A stretch of DNA of 64,000 bases, taken from NCBI GenBank assembly GCA_016858145.1, contig JAEHOE010000200.1:102427-166426 (forward strand), in the 5' to 3' direction. Made by a program: the position numbers and the translations under genes. The notes under the pieces are model-generated. The model had not been told where the DNA came from, did no database searches, and saw nothing but the letters and a program-made list of their open reading frames with translations. This document shows, one piece after another, positions 24,149-35,900 of the stretch. Every line of letters begins with the position of its first letter. Position 1 is the stretch's first letter. Origin of the DNA: Edaphochlamys debaryana (taxonomy: Eukaryota > Chlorophyta > Chlorophyceae > Chlamydomonadales).

Positions 24149-25243
24149 CCGCCGGTTGTGAAGACCTTCAAGCGACGGGCCTTGCTGACCGGGCTTCCGC
24201 CGGCCTGTGGGACGGCTGAGGTTCTGGGGTATGGGGCGGGTGGAGGAACAAGTTTGCCAGGAGTGACCATGGCAGTAGTGGAGAGTGTGGGCCGGACTTG
24301 ACATCAACCTTCGTATGTTGGTCTGTGATCAGCTGTGGGGTCTGGGGTGCGTGAATAGGTTCCCCCGATACCGTAATTGAGGACGCTCGACCGTGACTCA
24401 CCATCCTGGGGCGCGGTGCCGCCAGGATTGCGTGCGGCCAGGACAATGTGCGGCAGAAGGGGCGCGGGAACCGGGGACACGTGACTCGGCTGACTGGGGC
24501 GTATGCTGGTGGGCCGGGGCATGACGTAGAACAATGCGATCAACGTGGCTTGCGACGGGGGGGGGCAGTGCCCTCCACGTGACCCTGTTGGGTTGAGACT
24601 TAAGCCCCTAGCGGCCAATGCGGCGCCGGGTCGACTTATGCAATGCTCAGAGCTTCTCAGCGCTAAGCTGCCTTGGCCGACGCCAGGTCTCTCGCGCTCC
24701 CTCAGCGGTGCTCTCCTTGCGGAGCCCTGCCACCGTTTACTCCGGTAGGCAGGGACCAGACTGAGCCTTCAGGCTCAATGGGGGATTCGGGGAGGCAGAC
24801 TGGCAGAGGCACTGCCTGGGGGGCATGGCATTGGGGGAGCATCTTGCTGACAGCAGCTGTCCGCGCAGCCTGCTTGCGCAAGCAGCCTGCCTGCTTGAGG
24901 CACAGAACGGCGTGCAACGAGCTGTAATTTTGGCGGATGGGCGGGGGTCCGGAGGGGCCGGGGGGCCAAGTGCTGCGCTGGCCGGGGAGCGGGGGGGTGA
25001 TGACGAGACACCGCGTTGCCGCCGATCTCGGGGTCCCGGCACTGCCAATCCGTAGCTGCCGAGCTTCCAGAGCTCTATCTATCCTGAGCGCTAGACCTGA
25101 TACTTGACCAGCAAGCGTTATCCTCTGGTTCCTCGCTCGCCGACCACAGCAGTTGACGTCAACGTTGAGCATTGCCGTGAGGCAACTTTTTCCTTAAGCA
25201 TAGCTTTGTAGCTAGCACCGAGACCCCTACATAGTCCCCTTCT
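24149..25243. other. spacer between array genes 1 and 2
   Basis: Contains the 3' UTR of copy 1 with a TGTAA at 24923-24927, then the upstream region of copy 2. The last 150 bp differ completely from the upstream regions of copies 1, 3 and 4. They include TTGACGTCAA near 25150, a palindrome with a CRE/G-box-like core. No gene recognised. Confidence 0.5.
24923..24927 (+). other. candidate TGTAA poly(A) signal for array gene 1
   Basis: First plus-strand TGTAA noticed after the stop at 24148. Confidence 0.45.
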
Positions 25244-26543
25244 ATGCTGCTATCGCGCGCGGGCTTCACCAGCTCTGCGCGTCGCGAGCATGGCTGGCCT
25301 CGGCCAGTCGCAGCTCTCCCGCGACCGGTGAGCCCCGCGGCTTCTCAAGCGGCCAAAATGGCGACCACAACAATGCTTTGCCGGGCCGATGTGTCCGGTT
25401 TTAGGCGGGGTCAAGGGCTTGGGCCCAGCGCCCCAGACCACCCTTCCACACGCGGGCTTCCCGTCACTCCGCTCACGGCCCCTTGCCGCTCCCCGCACGC
25501 AGGCTGTGCAGCGGGGCCTCCGCGTGCTTCGCCCTCTCGCGCTTGCCTCGGCGTCTCGGGATGACGTCCCAGGGGCATCTACGCGGGAAGCCGACTGGCC
25601 CCGAGCCGTCAACTCCCAGCTAGGGACCCCCGCCGACCCTGCCCAACCCCGCCTGGACGATGGCACCGGCGGCCCTCCCTCCAGCGCTGACGGCGGCTCT
25701 GGATCCGGATCTGGATCTGGATCTGGCTCCGGCCGGGGCGGCCGCAGCGGCGGCCGTGTAGCGCTGCGCGGCTTTGGCGGCGGCGGGGACCGGGGCCCCA
25801 AACGCCGCCCTGTCAACATCGAACCCCACGTCATCGCCGTCGCCATCCTTGCGGCCTGCGGGGTTGCGTCGTGGCTCATAATCATGTCTGGGGTCGCCAG
25901 CGTCGCAACCGCGTGTGCTGGGGCGGGGGCGGCGGTCGCAACGGCGATGACCATGGTGGTCATGGCCCCAATCGCCATCGTCGGGGGCACGGTCGCCGCC
26001 GTTGGGGCCATGTGCACGGCCATGGTGGACGCCATTGCCACAAGCTCCGCAGCGGGTGGTGCTGCGGCGCTGGCTTACCAAGGCGCAGAAGCCGCCCTGC
26101 AGTGGTGGGAGGCGCAGCAGCGGGGGCGACGGCAGCAGGAGGCGGGCCGCGGTGACAGCCGCGGAGGCAGCAGCGATGGCCGGCGGCGGCGCGGGCGGGC
26201 CAGCGGGGCAACGGCAGCGGCTGCCGCGGCGGCGGCGGGCGCTACTGGCGCCGCTGGAGGCGGCGCGGGCCGGGGCGGGGACGGGGAGGCGGGCAGCGAG
26301 GAGGCAGGAGAGGAGCAGGAGGAGGACTGGGGCCTCATGGCCCGGCGCGTGGCGCTGCAGACCGCTGCAGCATGCGCGGCGGCGGCAGGCGTGTTCGCGG
26401 TGAGGGCCCTGGCCACTGCCAGCAGCGCCGTGGCCCTCGACGGGCCGACGTACGGCAGCAGCAGCCGGCGGCGCTCGACGTTCGGGGATGCTCTGTCTGA
26501 TCCTGGCAGCTCTGCGGCGCCATCGGCCTCCGCGGGGCCCTAG
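25244..26543 (+). CDS. array paralogue 2, predicted organelle-targeted membrane protein of unknown function
   Basis: Exons 25244-25327 and 25503-26543 give 374 aa. The exon-1 peptide is MLLSRAGFTSSARREHGWPR. Exon 2 resumes at AVQRGLRVLRPLALASASR, so the splice position and phase match copy 1. It has a GSGSGSGSG linker, RVALRGFGGGGDRGP, a hydrophobic region with VASVATACAGAGAAV and MVVMAPIAIVGGTVAAVGAM, then WWEAQQRG, a second hydrophobic stretch ending GVFAVRAL, and RRSTFGDALSDPGSS at the C terminus. The acidic stretch after the presumed transit peptide (DDVPGASTREADW) differs from the VESSGVEST of the other three copies. Its promoter region is unrelated to theirs, and AATAAA, not TGTAA, follows the stop at about 26565. 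Confidence 0.8.
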
Positions 26544-27699
26544 CTGCTGCCAGCCGCTGGGTGCTAATAAAGGGCTTGGAGCGACGAGGAAGCAGACGGA
26601 TGCTGTACCGTACTGGCTTGCCCACTGGCTGAGGCTTGGGGTTTTGGGTGGGCATGGCCGCAGCTGCACCAGGGATGCCGGGTGCAGGCCGGGCGTGGCG
26701 TCAGTCTGCGCGTGATGATGGCGAAGGACGCGGGGCATTGGAGACACCTGACCGGGGCTTCGATGGATTGGCCACATGGTGTTCCGGGGTGCGACGCACG
26801 CTGAAGACGGGGCAACGCTAGCAGGGCGCGGAGGTAGGTAGGCGGGATGCATGTGCGCGGCTGGAAGCGCCGCGCCTGGTACTGAGGTCTTGCATGAAGA
26901 GAAGACGGTAGTATCGTTTGCGGGGAATTTTGATCTGGCGGAAGTTGCTTGCATCTTCAGTGGCACCGAGTTCCAGACAGGCTCCAGACAGGCGGGGTGC
27001 ATGTGCGCGGCGGCGCGAAGCACAGACGGAGGCGCACCCAGGGACAGGTGTGGGACACGTGGGACACCGCAGGTGACCGGTATGGCGTGCCGGGTCAGCG
27101 CTTGGCTGTGCCTAGTCGATCATGCCACTCCTGCTTGTGAAAGAGCGAGACTGGATGAGAGGGTCATCCAGTGTGAAGAGTCCTCAGACTGCTAAACAAG
27201 GCCAGCAGCTCCAGCCCACAGCGGGACTCTCCTGCGCTGGACCTCGAGCCCGACTGCAGCCAAGGACCAGGCTGAGCCTCAACGTGCAAGGCATTGGCGG
27301 TCGAGGGCGCAGAAGCTCTGGGGAAGCACCCTCTCCTGACGGTCCCTTGCCGCACTCGGTGCACACAGGATCGTGAAACCAGGCGGGAGTCGAGGGGGAC
27401 GGGCCGCGGGGGTCTGGGGGGCGCGGGGGAACGCGGCGGGGTTAAAGGCAAGTGGGTGAAGGTCAGTTTGGTCGGCCGTGCAGCCTGACGCAGCTGCCAA
27501 GCGGTGGAGTGGCCAATGGTTCCGTGCGCTGGACCGAGCACAACACAGAACCCCTGAACGGCAAACGAACCCCTCGCCTGCAGTGGTCGGGGGTGCCACT
27601 GTTCAGTTTAGCCTTGCCGCGACGCGACGTGGAGTATTCGCCGACAGGAAAGGCGCTCTCTCTATCGACCTATAACGGGTCTCTCGCCTAGTCTCCTTC
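26544..27699. other. spacer between array genes 2 and 3
   Basis: Downstream of copy 2 is an AATAAA at about 26565 but no TGTAA that I noticed. From about 27170 the sequence matches the upstream flank of copy 4, starting near AAGGCCAGCAGCTCCAGCCC. The 27298-27370 block is nearly identical to 30278-30350. The final 200 bp are shared with copy 1. It is presumably the promoter and 5' UTR of copy 3. No gene recognised. Confidence 0.5.
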
Positions 27700-29157
27700 A
27701 TGCTGCTATCGCGCGGGGGCCTCAGCAGCGCGCTTCGTCGCGAGCATGGCTGGCCTCGGCCAGTCGCAGCTCTCCCGCGACCGGTGAGCCCCACAGCTTC
27801 CCATGTGATGAGCTTAGGACCACAGTAACGCTTTCCTGGGCTTGGACTTTGGGTTTTAGGCGGGGTCAAGGGCTTGGGCCCAGCGCCCCAGACCACCCTT
27901 CCACACGCGGGCTTCCCGTCACTCCGCTCACGGCCCCTTGCCGCTCCCCGCACGCAGGCTGTGCACCGGGGGCCCCGCGTGCTTCGCCCCCTCGCGCTTG
28001 CCTCGGCGTCACGGGTAGAGAGCTCCGGAGTGGAGTCCACTGGGGACTCTGCTCACGATGGTCCCCACGCCGTCAACGGCCCCTCGCAGCTTGGGCCCCC
28101 CGCGGACCATCCCGAGACCCCCGCCCCGCCCCGCCTTGACGACGGCACCGGGGACACTCCCTCCAGCGCTGACGGCGGCTCTGGATCCGAAACTGGATCT
28201 GGATCTGGCTCCGGCGGGGGCGGCCGCAGCGGCGGCCGTGTAGCGCTGCGCGGCTTCGGCTTCGGCGGGGACCGGGGGCCGAGGCGCGGCCCTGTCAATG
28301 CTGCCGTGGAAGCCGGTGTATATGCTTCGCTCAGCTTACTTGGGGGCATCGCCATCATTGCGATTGCGATCGTCGAGGGTTGTAGGAAGATTGAGGCCGC
28401 CTTCGCTGAGGCGGGGGAGGTTTTCATGGAGGCATTCGGTGCGGTAGGGGAGGCGTTTGGGGCGGCGATGACCTTAGTGGTGGTGGCCCCAATCGCCGCC
28501 ATTGGGGCCATGTGTACGGCCTTGGTGGACGGCATCGTCACTGCCTCCGCCGCCACGTGTGCTGCGGCCCTAGCCTACTTGGGCAGCGAGGTTGCCCTCG
28601 AGTGGTGGGAGGCGCAACAGGCGAAGCGAGCGCGGGAGCCACGCCTCGACCCCAGCGGCCGAAGCGACGCCTGGCCGAGACGCAAGCGGGCCAGGGAGGC
28701 CGCGGCGGCAGCAGCGGCGGCGGCGGCGGGAGTCACCGGTGCCGCTGGCGGCGGCGCGGGACACGGCAACGGCGGCGAGGCAGGCAGGGCGGCGGCAGGA
28801 GAGGAGGCTGCGGAGGACTGGGCGCGCGAGGCTCGGCGCGTGGCCCTGCAGACCGCTGCCGCTTTCGCAGCAGCGGCGGGCGTGTTCGCGGTCAGGGCCC
28901 TGACCAACGCCAACCATGCCACCTCTGTCTACGACGACATAATGCGGACGGCACGGCCGTCGTACGGCAGCAGCAGCAGCCGGCGCTCGACGTTCGGAGA
29001 CGCGCTGTCTGACCCCAGCAGTTCTGCGGTGCCGTCGGCGGCAGCGGCGCCGCAGCTGCAACCGGCCAGCCGCCGGCTGAACGGGGCATGGAGCGACGGG
29101 GAAGAAGACAGCTCGACTGGCTTGAGCTCGAGCTCGACTGGCGTGTCATCTGGCTGA
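27700..29157 (+). CDS. array paralogue 3, predicted organelle-targeted membrane protein of unknown function
   Basis: Exons 27700-27783 and 27958-29157 give 427 aa, the longest copy. Exon 1 encodes the same MLLSRGGLSSALRREHGWPR peptide as copy 1, followed by AVHRGPRVLRPLALASASR. The linker is GSGSGGGGRSGGRVALRGFG. The hydrophobic region contains YASLSLLGGIAIIAIAIV and VVVAPIAAIGAMCTALVDG, separated by a short amphipathic FAEAGEVFMEAF segment absent from copies 1 and 2. Then follow SEVALEWWEAQQ, a basic KRARE-rich segment, FAAAAGVFAVRAL, and RRSTFGDALSDPSSS. A Ser-rich tail with ASRRLNGAWSDGEEDS extends beyond the end of copies 1 and 2 and is shared only with copy 4. Confidence 0.8.
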
Positions 29158-30655
29158 GGCCTCAAGCGGGTCGGGATGGGCCATACTTGGTCTGGGCCAT
29201 GACTTTGTGTGATGGGCTACCGGCTAAACCTGGAGGGGTATTGCGACGACGCCCAACCCTTGCATTGATGGGGTGGGCCTTGCCACCCGTCGCCTTCGCA
29301 CTTGGCCCCGCCTAGGCTTGGAGTACTCTGCACATGTGCAGTGCTGGCGTTTGGAACGGCAAAGAGGCAGGGAGCGGCATGGCGCCGGCGGTTTTGTGGG
29401 GTGGAGCGAGGCTCCGGGCGTTCTGTGGATGGCTGGCTCCAAGGTAATGCCTCAGTGGATTGGGGCAAGTGAATCTCCTTCCCTCAGGTCTGATGCATCT
29501 GGGCGGGTGTGATCTGTGGCGGGTGATCTCTGGCGGGTGACCTGGTTTGTGCTTGTGACCCGTCCTTGTGGCGGGTGACTGCGGTGTTTGCGTGACCTGC
29601 GCCGCGATTACCTGGAGGCCACGCTGAGCTGTGAGTCCTGGACCTTCCGCGCTTGTATTGAGAGACAGCATCCTGCCAGGCTGGCGAGTCCACTGCAATT
29701 GGAAATGAGCTTCGGGACTCGGAGGGCCAGGGGACAAGGGGACACACGGTTCCCGGCTTCTTCTGCCGCCTTTCAGCAACCTTCTCGGCTTGCAGACTCG
29801 CAACCGAGGGCCTCGAGGGCTCAAGAAGACAGCCGCACTCGGAGGGCCTCTGGGGAAAGAGAAACGGGCGACGAGGGCACTGTGGGGGCTGCAGGCTCCA
29901 GGCTACTTGTCCCCAGCCCATGTGTCCTGCCTGTGTTGCCTTATCCTGGCGCCAATCTGCGCCACATCAGCTCAATTCCCGCGTAATCCCTGCTCGCTGT
30001 CTGCCTCTTGCCGCCTTCAGCTACCGTACTATACTTCTTGGCTCGAGGACTTCGCGACTCGGCTCGGGGGCGATGGCCTCGGGGAGTCGGGGACACCGGG
30101 AGCAGCTGGGGACGGTTCAGGAATTACGATAAGGCTCCAGGCGTCCAGGGGTCCAAGGGTCCTCTGACTGCTCGACAAGGCCAGCAGCTCCAGCCCACAA
30201 CGGGGGTCTGCTGAGCTGGACTTCACGCCCGACAGCCAAGGACCAGGCTGCTGAGCCGTATAACGTGCAGGACATTTGGGCGATCGAGGGCGCAGAGGCT
30301 CTGGGGAAGCACCCTCTCCTGACGGTCCCTTGCCGCACTCGGTGCACACAGAATTGAGACCCCATGCGGGAGTCGAGGGGGACGGGCCGCGGGGTCTGGA
30401 GAGGGCGGGGGCACGGGGTGGGGGGTGAGGGCAAGCGGGTCGAGGTCGGTTTGGTCGGTTGTGGTCTGATGAAGCCAATGCTTTAGAGAGCTGGACCGAG
30501 CACAACACTGGACCGCAGGACGGTAAAAGACCCCCTCGCTTGCAGTGTTCGCGGGTCACTGTTCGTTGAAGCACTGCCGCGACGCGGAGTATGGCCCACA
30601 GGACCAGCTCTCTGCTCTAACGGCTGACACCGAGTCTTCAATCCTGGTATCCTTC
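29158..30655. other. spacer between array genes 3 and 4
   Basis: The first 280 bp match the 3' flank of copy 4 (about 32073-32330), including TGTGATGGGCTAC and CTCCGGGCGTTCTGTGG. The block from about 30160 matches the upstream flank of copy 3. The intervening 29440-30155 has no counterpart in the array; it contains several near-direct repeats of GGCGGGTGA (29505-29580). No gene recognised. Confidence 0.5.
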
Positions 30656-32069
30656 ATGCTGCTATCGCGCGGGGGCTTCAGCAGCGCCCTTCGTCGCGAG
30701 CATGGCTGGCCTCGGCCAGTCACAGCTCTCCCGCGACCGGTGAGCCCCGCGGCTTCCCCCATGATGAAGTTGGGGACTCAAATGGTGCTTTGCGGGGCTT
30801 GGACTTTCGGTTTTAGGCGGGGCCCAGGCACGCGTTGACACGCGACACAGTGCAGCGCCCCTTGCCGCTCCCCGCACGCAGGCTGTGCACCGGGGGCCCC
30901 GCGTGCTTCGCCCTCTCGCGCTTGCCTCGGCGTCACGGGTAGAGAGCTCCGGAGTGGAGTCCACTGGGGACTCGGCTCACGATGGTCCCCACGCCGTCAA
31001 CGGCCCCTCGCAGCTTGGGACCCCCGCGGACCATCCCGAGACCCCCGCCCCGCCCGGCCTTGACGACGGCACCGGTGATCCTCCCTCCAGCGCTGACGGC
31101 GGCTCCGCACCTGGATCCGGATCTGGATCTGGCTCCGGCGGGGGCGGCCGCAGCGGCGGCCGTGTAGCGCTGCGCGGCTTCGGCTTCGGCGGGGACCGGG
31201 GGCCGAGGCGCGGCCCTGTCAATGCTGCCGTGGCAGCGGGTGCATATGCTTTGCTCAGCTTACTTGGGGGCATCGCCATCATTGCGATTGCGATCGTCGC
31301 GATTGAGGCGGCGTGCGTTGAGGCGGGGGAGGCTTTCGGGGAGGCATTCGGTGCGGTAGGGGAGGCGTTTGGGGCGGCGATGACCTTAATGGCGGTGGCC
31401 CCAATCGCCGCCATTGGGGCCATGTGTACGGCCTTGGTGGACGGCATCGTCACTGCCTCCGCCGCCACGTGTGCTGCGGCCCTAGCCTACTTGGGCAGCG
31501 AGGTTGCCCTCGAGTGGTGGGAGGCGCAACAGGCGAAGCGAGCGCGGGAGCCACGCCTCGACCCCAGCGGCCGAAGCGACGCCTGGCCGAGACGCAAGCG
31601 GGCCAGGGAGGCCGCGGCGGCAGCAGCGGCGGCGGCGGCGGGAGTCACCGGTGCCGCTGGCGGCGGCGCGGGACACGGCAACGGCGGCGAGGCAGGCAGG
31701 GGGGCGGCAGGAGAGGAGGCTGCGGAGGACTGGGCGCGCGAGGCTCGGCGCGTGGCCCTGCAGACCGCTGCCGCTTTCGCAGCAGCGGCGGGCGTGTTCG
31801 CGGTCAGGGCTCTGACCAACGCTAACCATGCCGCCTCTGTCTACGACGACATAATGCGGACGGCACGGCCGTCGTACGGCAGCAGCAGCCGGCGGCGCTC
31901 GACGTTCGGAGACGCGCTGTCTGACCCCGGCAGCTCTGCGGTGCCGTCGGCGGCAGCGGCGCCGCAGCTGCAACTGGCCAGCCGCCGGCTGAACGGGGCA
32001 TGGAGCGACGGGGAGGAAGACAGCTCGACTGGCTTGAGCGCAAGCTCGACTGGCGTGTCATCTGGCTAA
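30656..32069 (+). CDS. array paralogue 4, predicted organelle-targeted membrane protein of unknown function
   Basis: Exons 30656-30739 and 30882-32069 give 423 aa. It is nearly identical to copy 3 through the C-terminal two thirds. Differences cluster in the first hydrophobic segment (YALLSLLGGIAIIAIAIVAI), the connecting helix (VEAGEAFGEAFGAV) and the linker, which carries the GSAPGSGS form seen in copy 1. Its intron is shorter (142 bp) than in the other copies (174-175 bp) because it lacks the block containing GGCTTCCCGTCACT. The C-terminal motif is RRSTFGDALSDPGSS, followed by the same NGAWSDGEEDSSTG tail as copy 3. Confidence 0.8.
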
Positions 32070-32983
32070 GGCCATGAGCTCGTGTGATGGGCTACGGGCT
32101 ACAACCGGAGGGGTATCGGGACGCACGACCTTTGTTGCTGGGGTGGGCCGTGCCACCGTCGCCTTCGCGCTTGACCCCACGGAGTACTCGGCACATGTAC
32201 ACTACAGGCGTTGAGGTAGCGTTGGAGGACTTGGGTAGCTTGCAGATCTAGTAGCACGGGTTCAGCAAGGGTGCCGGCGGTTTCGTGGAATAGGAAGCTC
32301 CGGGCGTTCTGTGGCGGCCTGGTAGCGCGCTGCGGGCTGGCATCTCGGGCCCAGGGAAGCATGTCATGCTCCAATGCCGCCTTCGGCTACCTCACTCGGC
32401 TCGCGGACTCTGCCGAGGGGCTCAGGAGCAGACAGCTCGGGACGGGCCAGGATAAGGCTCCATTCGCATTACATCCGGGGATCCCCATCAATGCATTCCG
32501 CTTGCCCGCAGTGTGCAGGTCCTATCTCGTGTTGTTGTTCGTCCTGGCACCCCAGCCAGGAGAACTGTTACAGGCCAGCCACCACGCAGCAACGGACGTG
32601 TGGCCTCTCGACTCACAGGGCCCACTGCGGGGCGCAACACTCACCAAAACTGCGCAGCCGCGCAAAAACCACTCACGGAAACCTACACCGAGCCGGCCAC
32701 ACTGCGTTGGCCGCCCGCGCTCTAAACAGAGGCGCGCGCAGGGACGTGCCCGACCCCACCGCCGCCACCCGAACCAAACTACCTCCGCCCTTCCGCGCGG
32801 ACAAGAGTTTCCATCCCGCTCAACCTCTCCATCAACGACTACATCGACCGAGCCAGGCCGCTCCGGGGCATGCTTGCCCCTCTCGCAGGCCCAGACCCAG
32901 ACCGCTGCTCCACGCCTGCCTGCCCGTCACGTCACGTCACGGGCACAAGCGCGGCGGCCGCGGCCGCCTCCACCGGTGGTGCT
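32070..32983. other. convergent 3' region between the array and Rubisco activase
   Basis: The array runs rightward and RCA1 leftward, so both 3' UTRs fall here. On the minus strand TGTAA occurs at 32572-32568 and again at about 32470, giving an RCA1 3' UTR of roughly 0.4-0.5 kb. No gene recognised. Confidence 0.5.
32568..32572 (-). other. candidate TGTAA poly(A) signal for RCA1
   Basis: TTACA on the plus strand, i.e. TGTAA in the RCA1 sense, about 410 bp after the stop codon. Confidence 0.5.
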
Positions 32984-35900
32984 TCACCGGCGGTCGTAGG
33001 CCTCGGGCAGGGAAGAGCCCTCGTGGCCGGCCAGCTCGGCGCCCGACAGGTAGGCGTCGGCCAGCTGCACGCGCTTCACGTTCTCCTGCTCGTCCACCAG
33101 GGCGCGGCCGTACCGGATGAGCACGTCCAGGTTCATCGACACCTTGGGCATGACCACCTTCTGGCGGCCGTTGACCAGCTTGGCGCCAATGCCCTCAATG
33201 CCGTTCTCCGTGATCCACTTGCGCACCTGGGGTAGGCAGACGCGGGATGAGGGGAAGTGCAAACGGGAGTGAGCAAACGGCAACGTGTGCAACGTAAAAA
33301 GCCTTGGTTGGTCAATCCTCGGTGATCGCCCCATCTTCCAGCAACGCCCGCGCAGAAAACACTGACCCCCGCCTCTGTAACCCTCGTCCCAACAATCGCC
33401 GTACGGGCTGTCATTCTGCTGCACTATACGCCACAAACCACCGTGGCTCCACAATCCTAGCCCTGCCAACACAGCTCCCAGCTGAGACCCCGAGGCGTGG
33501 ACCCAAACAACCCCACTACCCGACCACACCACCGAGGCCCCACAACCCAACCCAACCCTCCCCTCCCGGCTTCCAGCTCCGGCCCCGACCCCGACCCACC
33601 ATGTCGTCGTAGACGCGGGCGCGCAGGGCACCGAAGAAGTCGATGGACTGGCCGGGGAAGGTGTCCACCAGGTTCTCCACCTCCTGGCGAGTGACCTGGT
33701 CCTCCTGGAAGATGCCCATGCACACACCGATGCGGTCCTCGCGGGTGGGGTTCCAGTAGTACCTGGAGGGCAGCAGGCGAAGGGGAACGGCACCAGGTCA
33801 GCCTCCCGTATGCGCAGGGTGGAGGGTCAGCGGTTCTATTGCGCGGCGGAGTGCACCCTGTGACGAGTTCTGGGCCCAGCATACGCATTCCGGCAATGAA
33901 GTCGGCACCGGAAACCACCCGTACAGGAAGGCACCGGTAAGTACCCCAAACGCCAGGCACCACCCCACCGCCACCCTAGACCCCGGGGCAACAACACTCA
34001 CTTCTCCATGCGGCCATCGCGGATGAGCGGGGCGTACAGGGTCGAGAAGTCGTTACCCGTGCACACGACGGGCACGCGGGGGATGTCCTCGTTCTTGTAG
34101 ACACCCGGCAGCTGCACGTTGGTCGGGTTGTCGGCGATGTTCATCAGGGTGGCGTTGACCATCTGGTTGTTGACCGTGTACTGGGTCGAGTCGCCCATGC
34201 GGCCGGCACCGGCGTCCAGATCGTTGATGAAGAGCGAGCACATCTTGCCCTTCTTGATCACGTCAGAGGCCTGGTGAGGGCAAGGCGAGCGGGGTGTACT
34301 CGGTTATAGGGGTCGGGGCGCTGGACGAAGGCAGGGGTACGCATCTCACAGAGGAGCATGGTAGCACGGCAGAGCCGCTGACGACGTGCCGGCCGTTCCA
34401 ACGCGCTCAACCCAGACCCGTCGTCGAGGCCCCCACAGCACCACCGGGCTTGAGACCCGACACATCAGCACCAACCCTATCCTTGTGCTCGAGCTGCATC
34501 CCAACCCGCCCCGCCCCGCCCCTGCCCGGCCCCCGCCCCTCCTCACCTCCCGGTAGCGGGTACGCAGCAGCTTGGCGGGCTCACCGGCGTTGCCGGACTC
34601 CAGCTCACCAGCGGACATGACAATGGGGCTGATGCCCAGCTTCTTGTACGCCAGAGCGCACTACGGATACAGAGAAGCGAACGAGGTGGCGTTAGGACTC
34701 GAAGGCCCCATGGAAGAGGCCGCTCGCTGCTATGCCAGTTGTCACAGTAAGGGCATGAGCTGCTATGCCAGTGCAACTGTTGCGAAGTGATTGTAACCCC
34801 TGTGCTCCATGGCTAAAGCGGCCCACCCCCCGGCTTCGTTCGCGCTTTGCTCACCTGGAAGGTCTTGCCCTGACCCTTGCCACCCCAGATACCCAGAATG
34901 AGGGGCACCTTGATCTTGGGCAGGTCTGGATAGCGGACAGGCGCATGCGGGAAGGTCGAAACTGAGTCTCCTGCTCCCCGCTCAAGCCGTGCCGAAGCTC
35001 AGAGCAACAACCCTAGGGTTGGTTGGCACAGCACTGCCACAGAGCCACTGTGCGTCGTCGTACTGCAACGGCCACTCACCCATGAAGTTCTTGGCGATGT
35101 GGATGGTCATCTTGTCCAGGAAAGCGGGGGAGATGTAGAAGCCCTCCTCAATGTTGTTGAAGGTCTTGCGGGCAGCCGACAGGTAGTCGGTCGAGGACAG
35201 CACGGCGTTGTGGGTGCCGCCCATGCCCTGGCCGCCCTGGAAGAGGTCGTCCACCATCTGGCGACCGCGAGTGATGTCTTGCTGCAGGGGACAAGAGCAG
35301 GAAAGGAGGGGGGGGAGCGACTAGGGTTATTGACGCGGACGGGGGTAGAGCGGGGGTGGGTGGGGAGGAGCACGCCGTGCCGAACGCTGGCACGAAGGGT
35401 TTCTCTTGTGCAGCAAGCAGTGTTCACAGCTCTGCTGTTCGCAAGCTCTGCTGTTCGCAAGCTATAGCGCCCACTAGGGAGCCTCGTGGGCCACTGGCGC
35501 CAATGATCGACTGGATAAGGTGAGAGCCGCGGCAAGAAAACCCAGCTAGAAAGCAACCCGAGTGCGGTGGAAAGGCTGATCGAGCGCCTGGATAGCAAGC
35601 GGAGAAGTGCTACGAGGCTCGTCGCGCTGAAAGCGACTGGCAAGTAATACAGCAGCTCGCGGATATTGGCTGCCTCTGATCACCCCAACCTTGGCCGCGT
35701 TGAGTGGGACACTGAAGCAGGTCATCAGACCCGGCTTCGCACCTGGTCGTCAGAGGCATCGACGCCGGCATCGATGGACCGCCAGCGGCCGGCCTGCTTG
35801 CGGCTGGAAGCCACGACCTGCAGCTGAGCCTGCGCGAGAAGGGTCAAACGGGGCGACCATGGTCAGCTGGGGTTTGGCGCAGAACACTCGCGACCCGATA

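Larger units (their letters stand above)
22500..32350 (+). repeat. tandem array of four paralogous gene units
   Basis: Four head-to-tail units, with first exons at 22858, 25244, 27700 and 30656 (spacings 2386, 2456 and 2956 bp). Exon 1, the intron position and phase, and most of exon 2 are conserved in all four. Units 3 and 4 are the youngest pair: nearly identical across most of exon 2, and similarity extends upstream to about 27170/30160 and downstream to about 29435/32330. Unit 1 shares the upstream flank with 3 and 4; unit 2 does not. Confidence 0.92.

Noticed and set aside
25620..27023. Minus-strand ORF of 467 codons across array copy 2
   Set aside because: Antisense of a gene conserved in four plus-strand copies; not kept as an equivalent ORF in the other copies.
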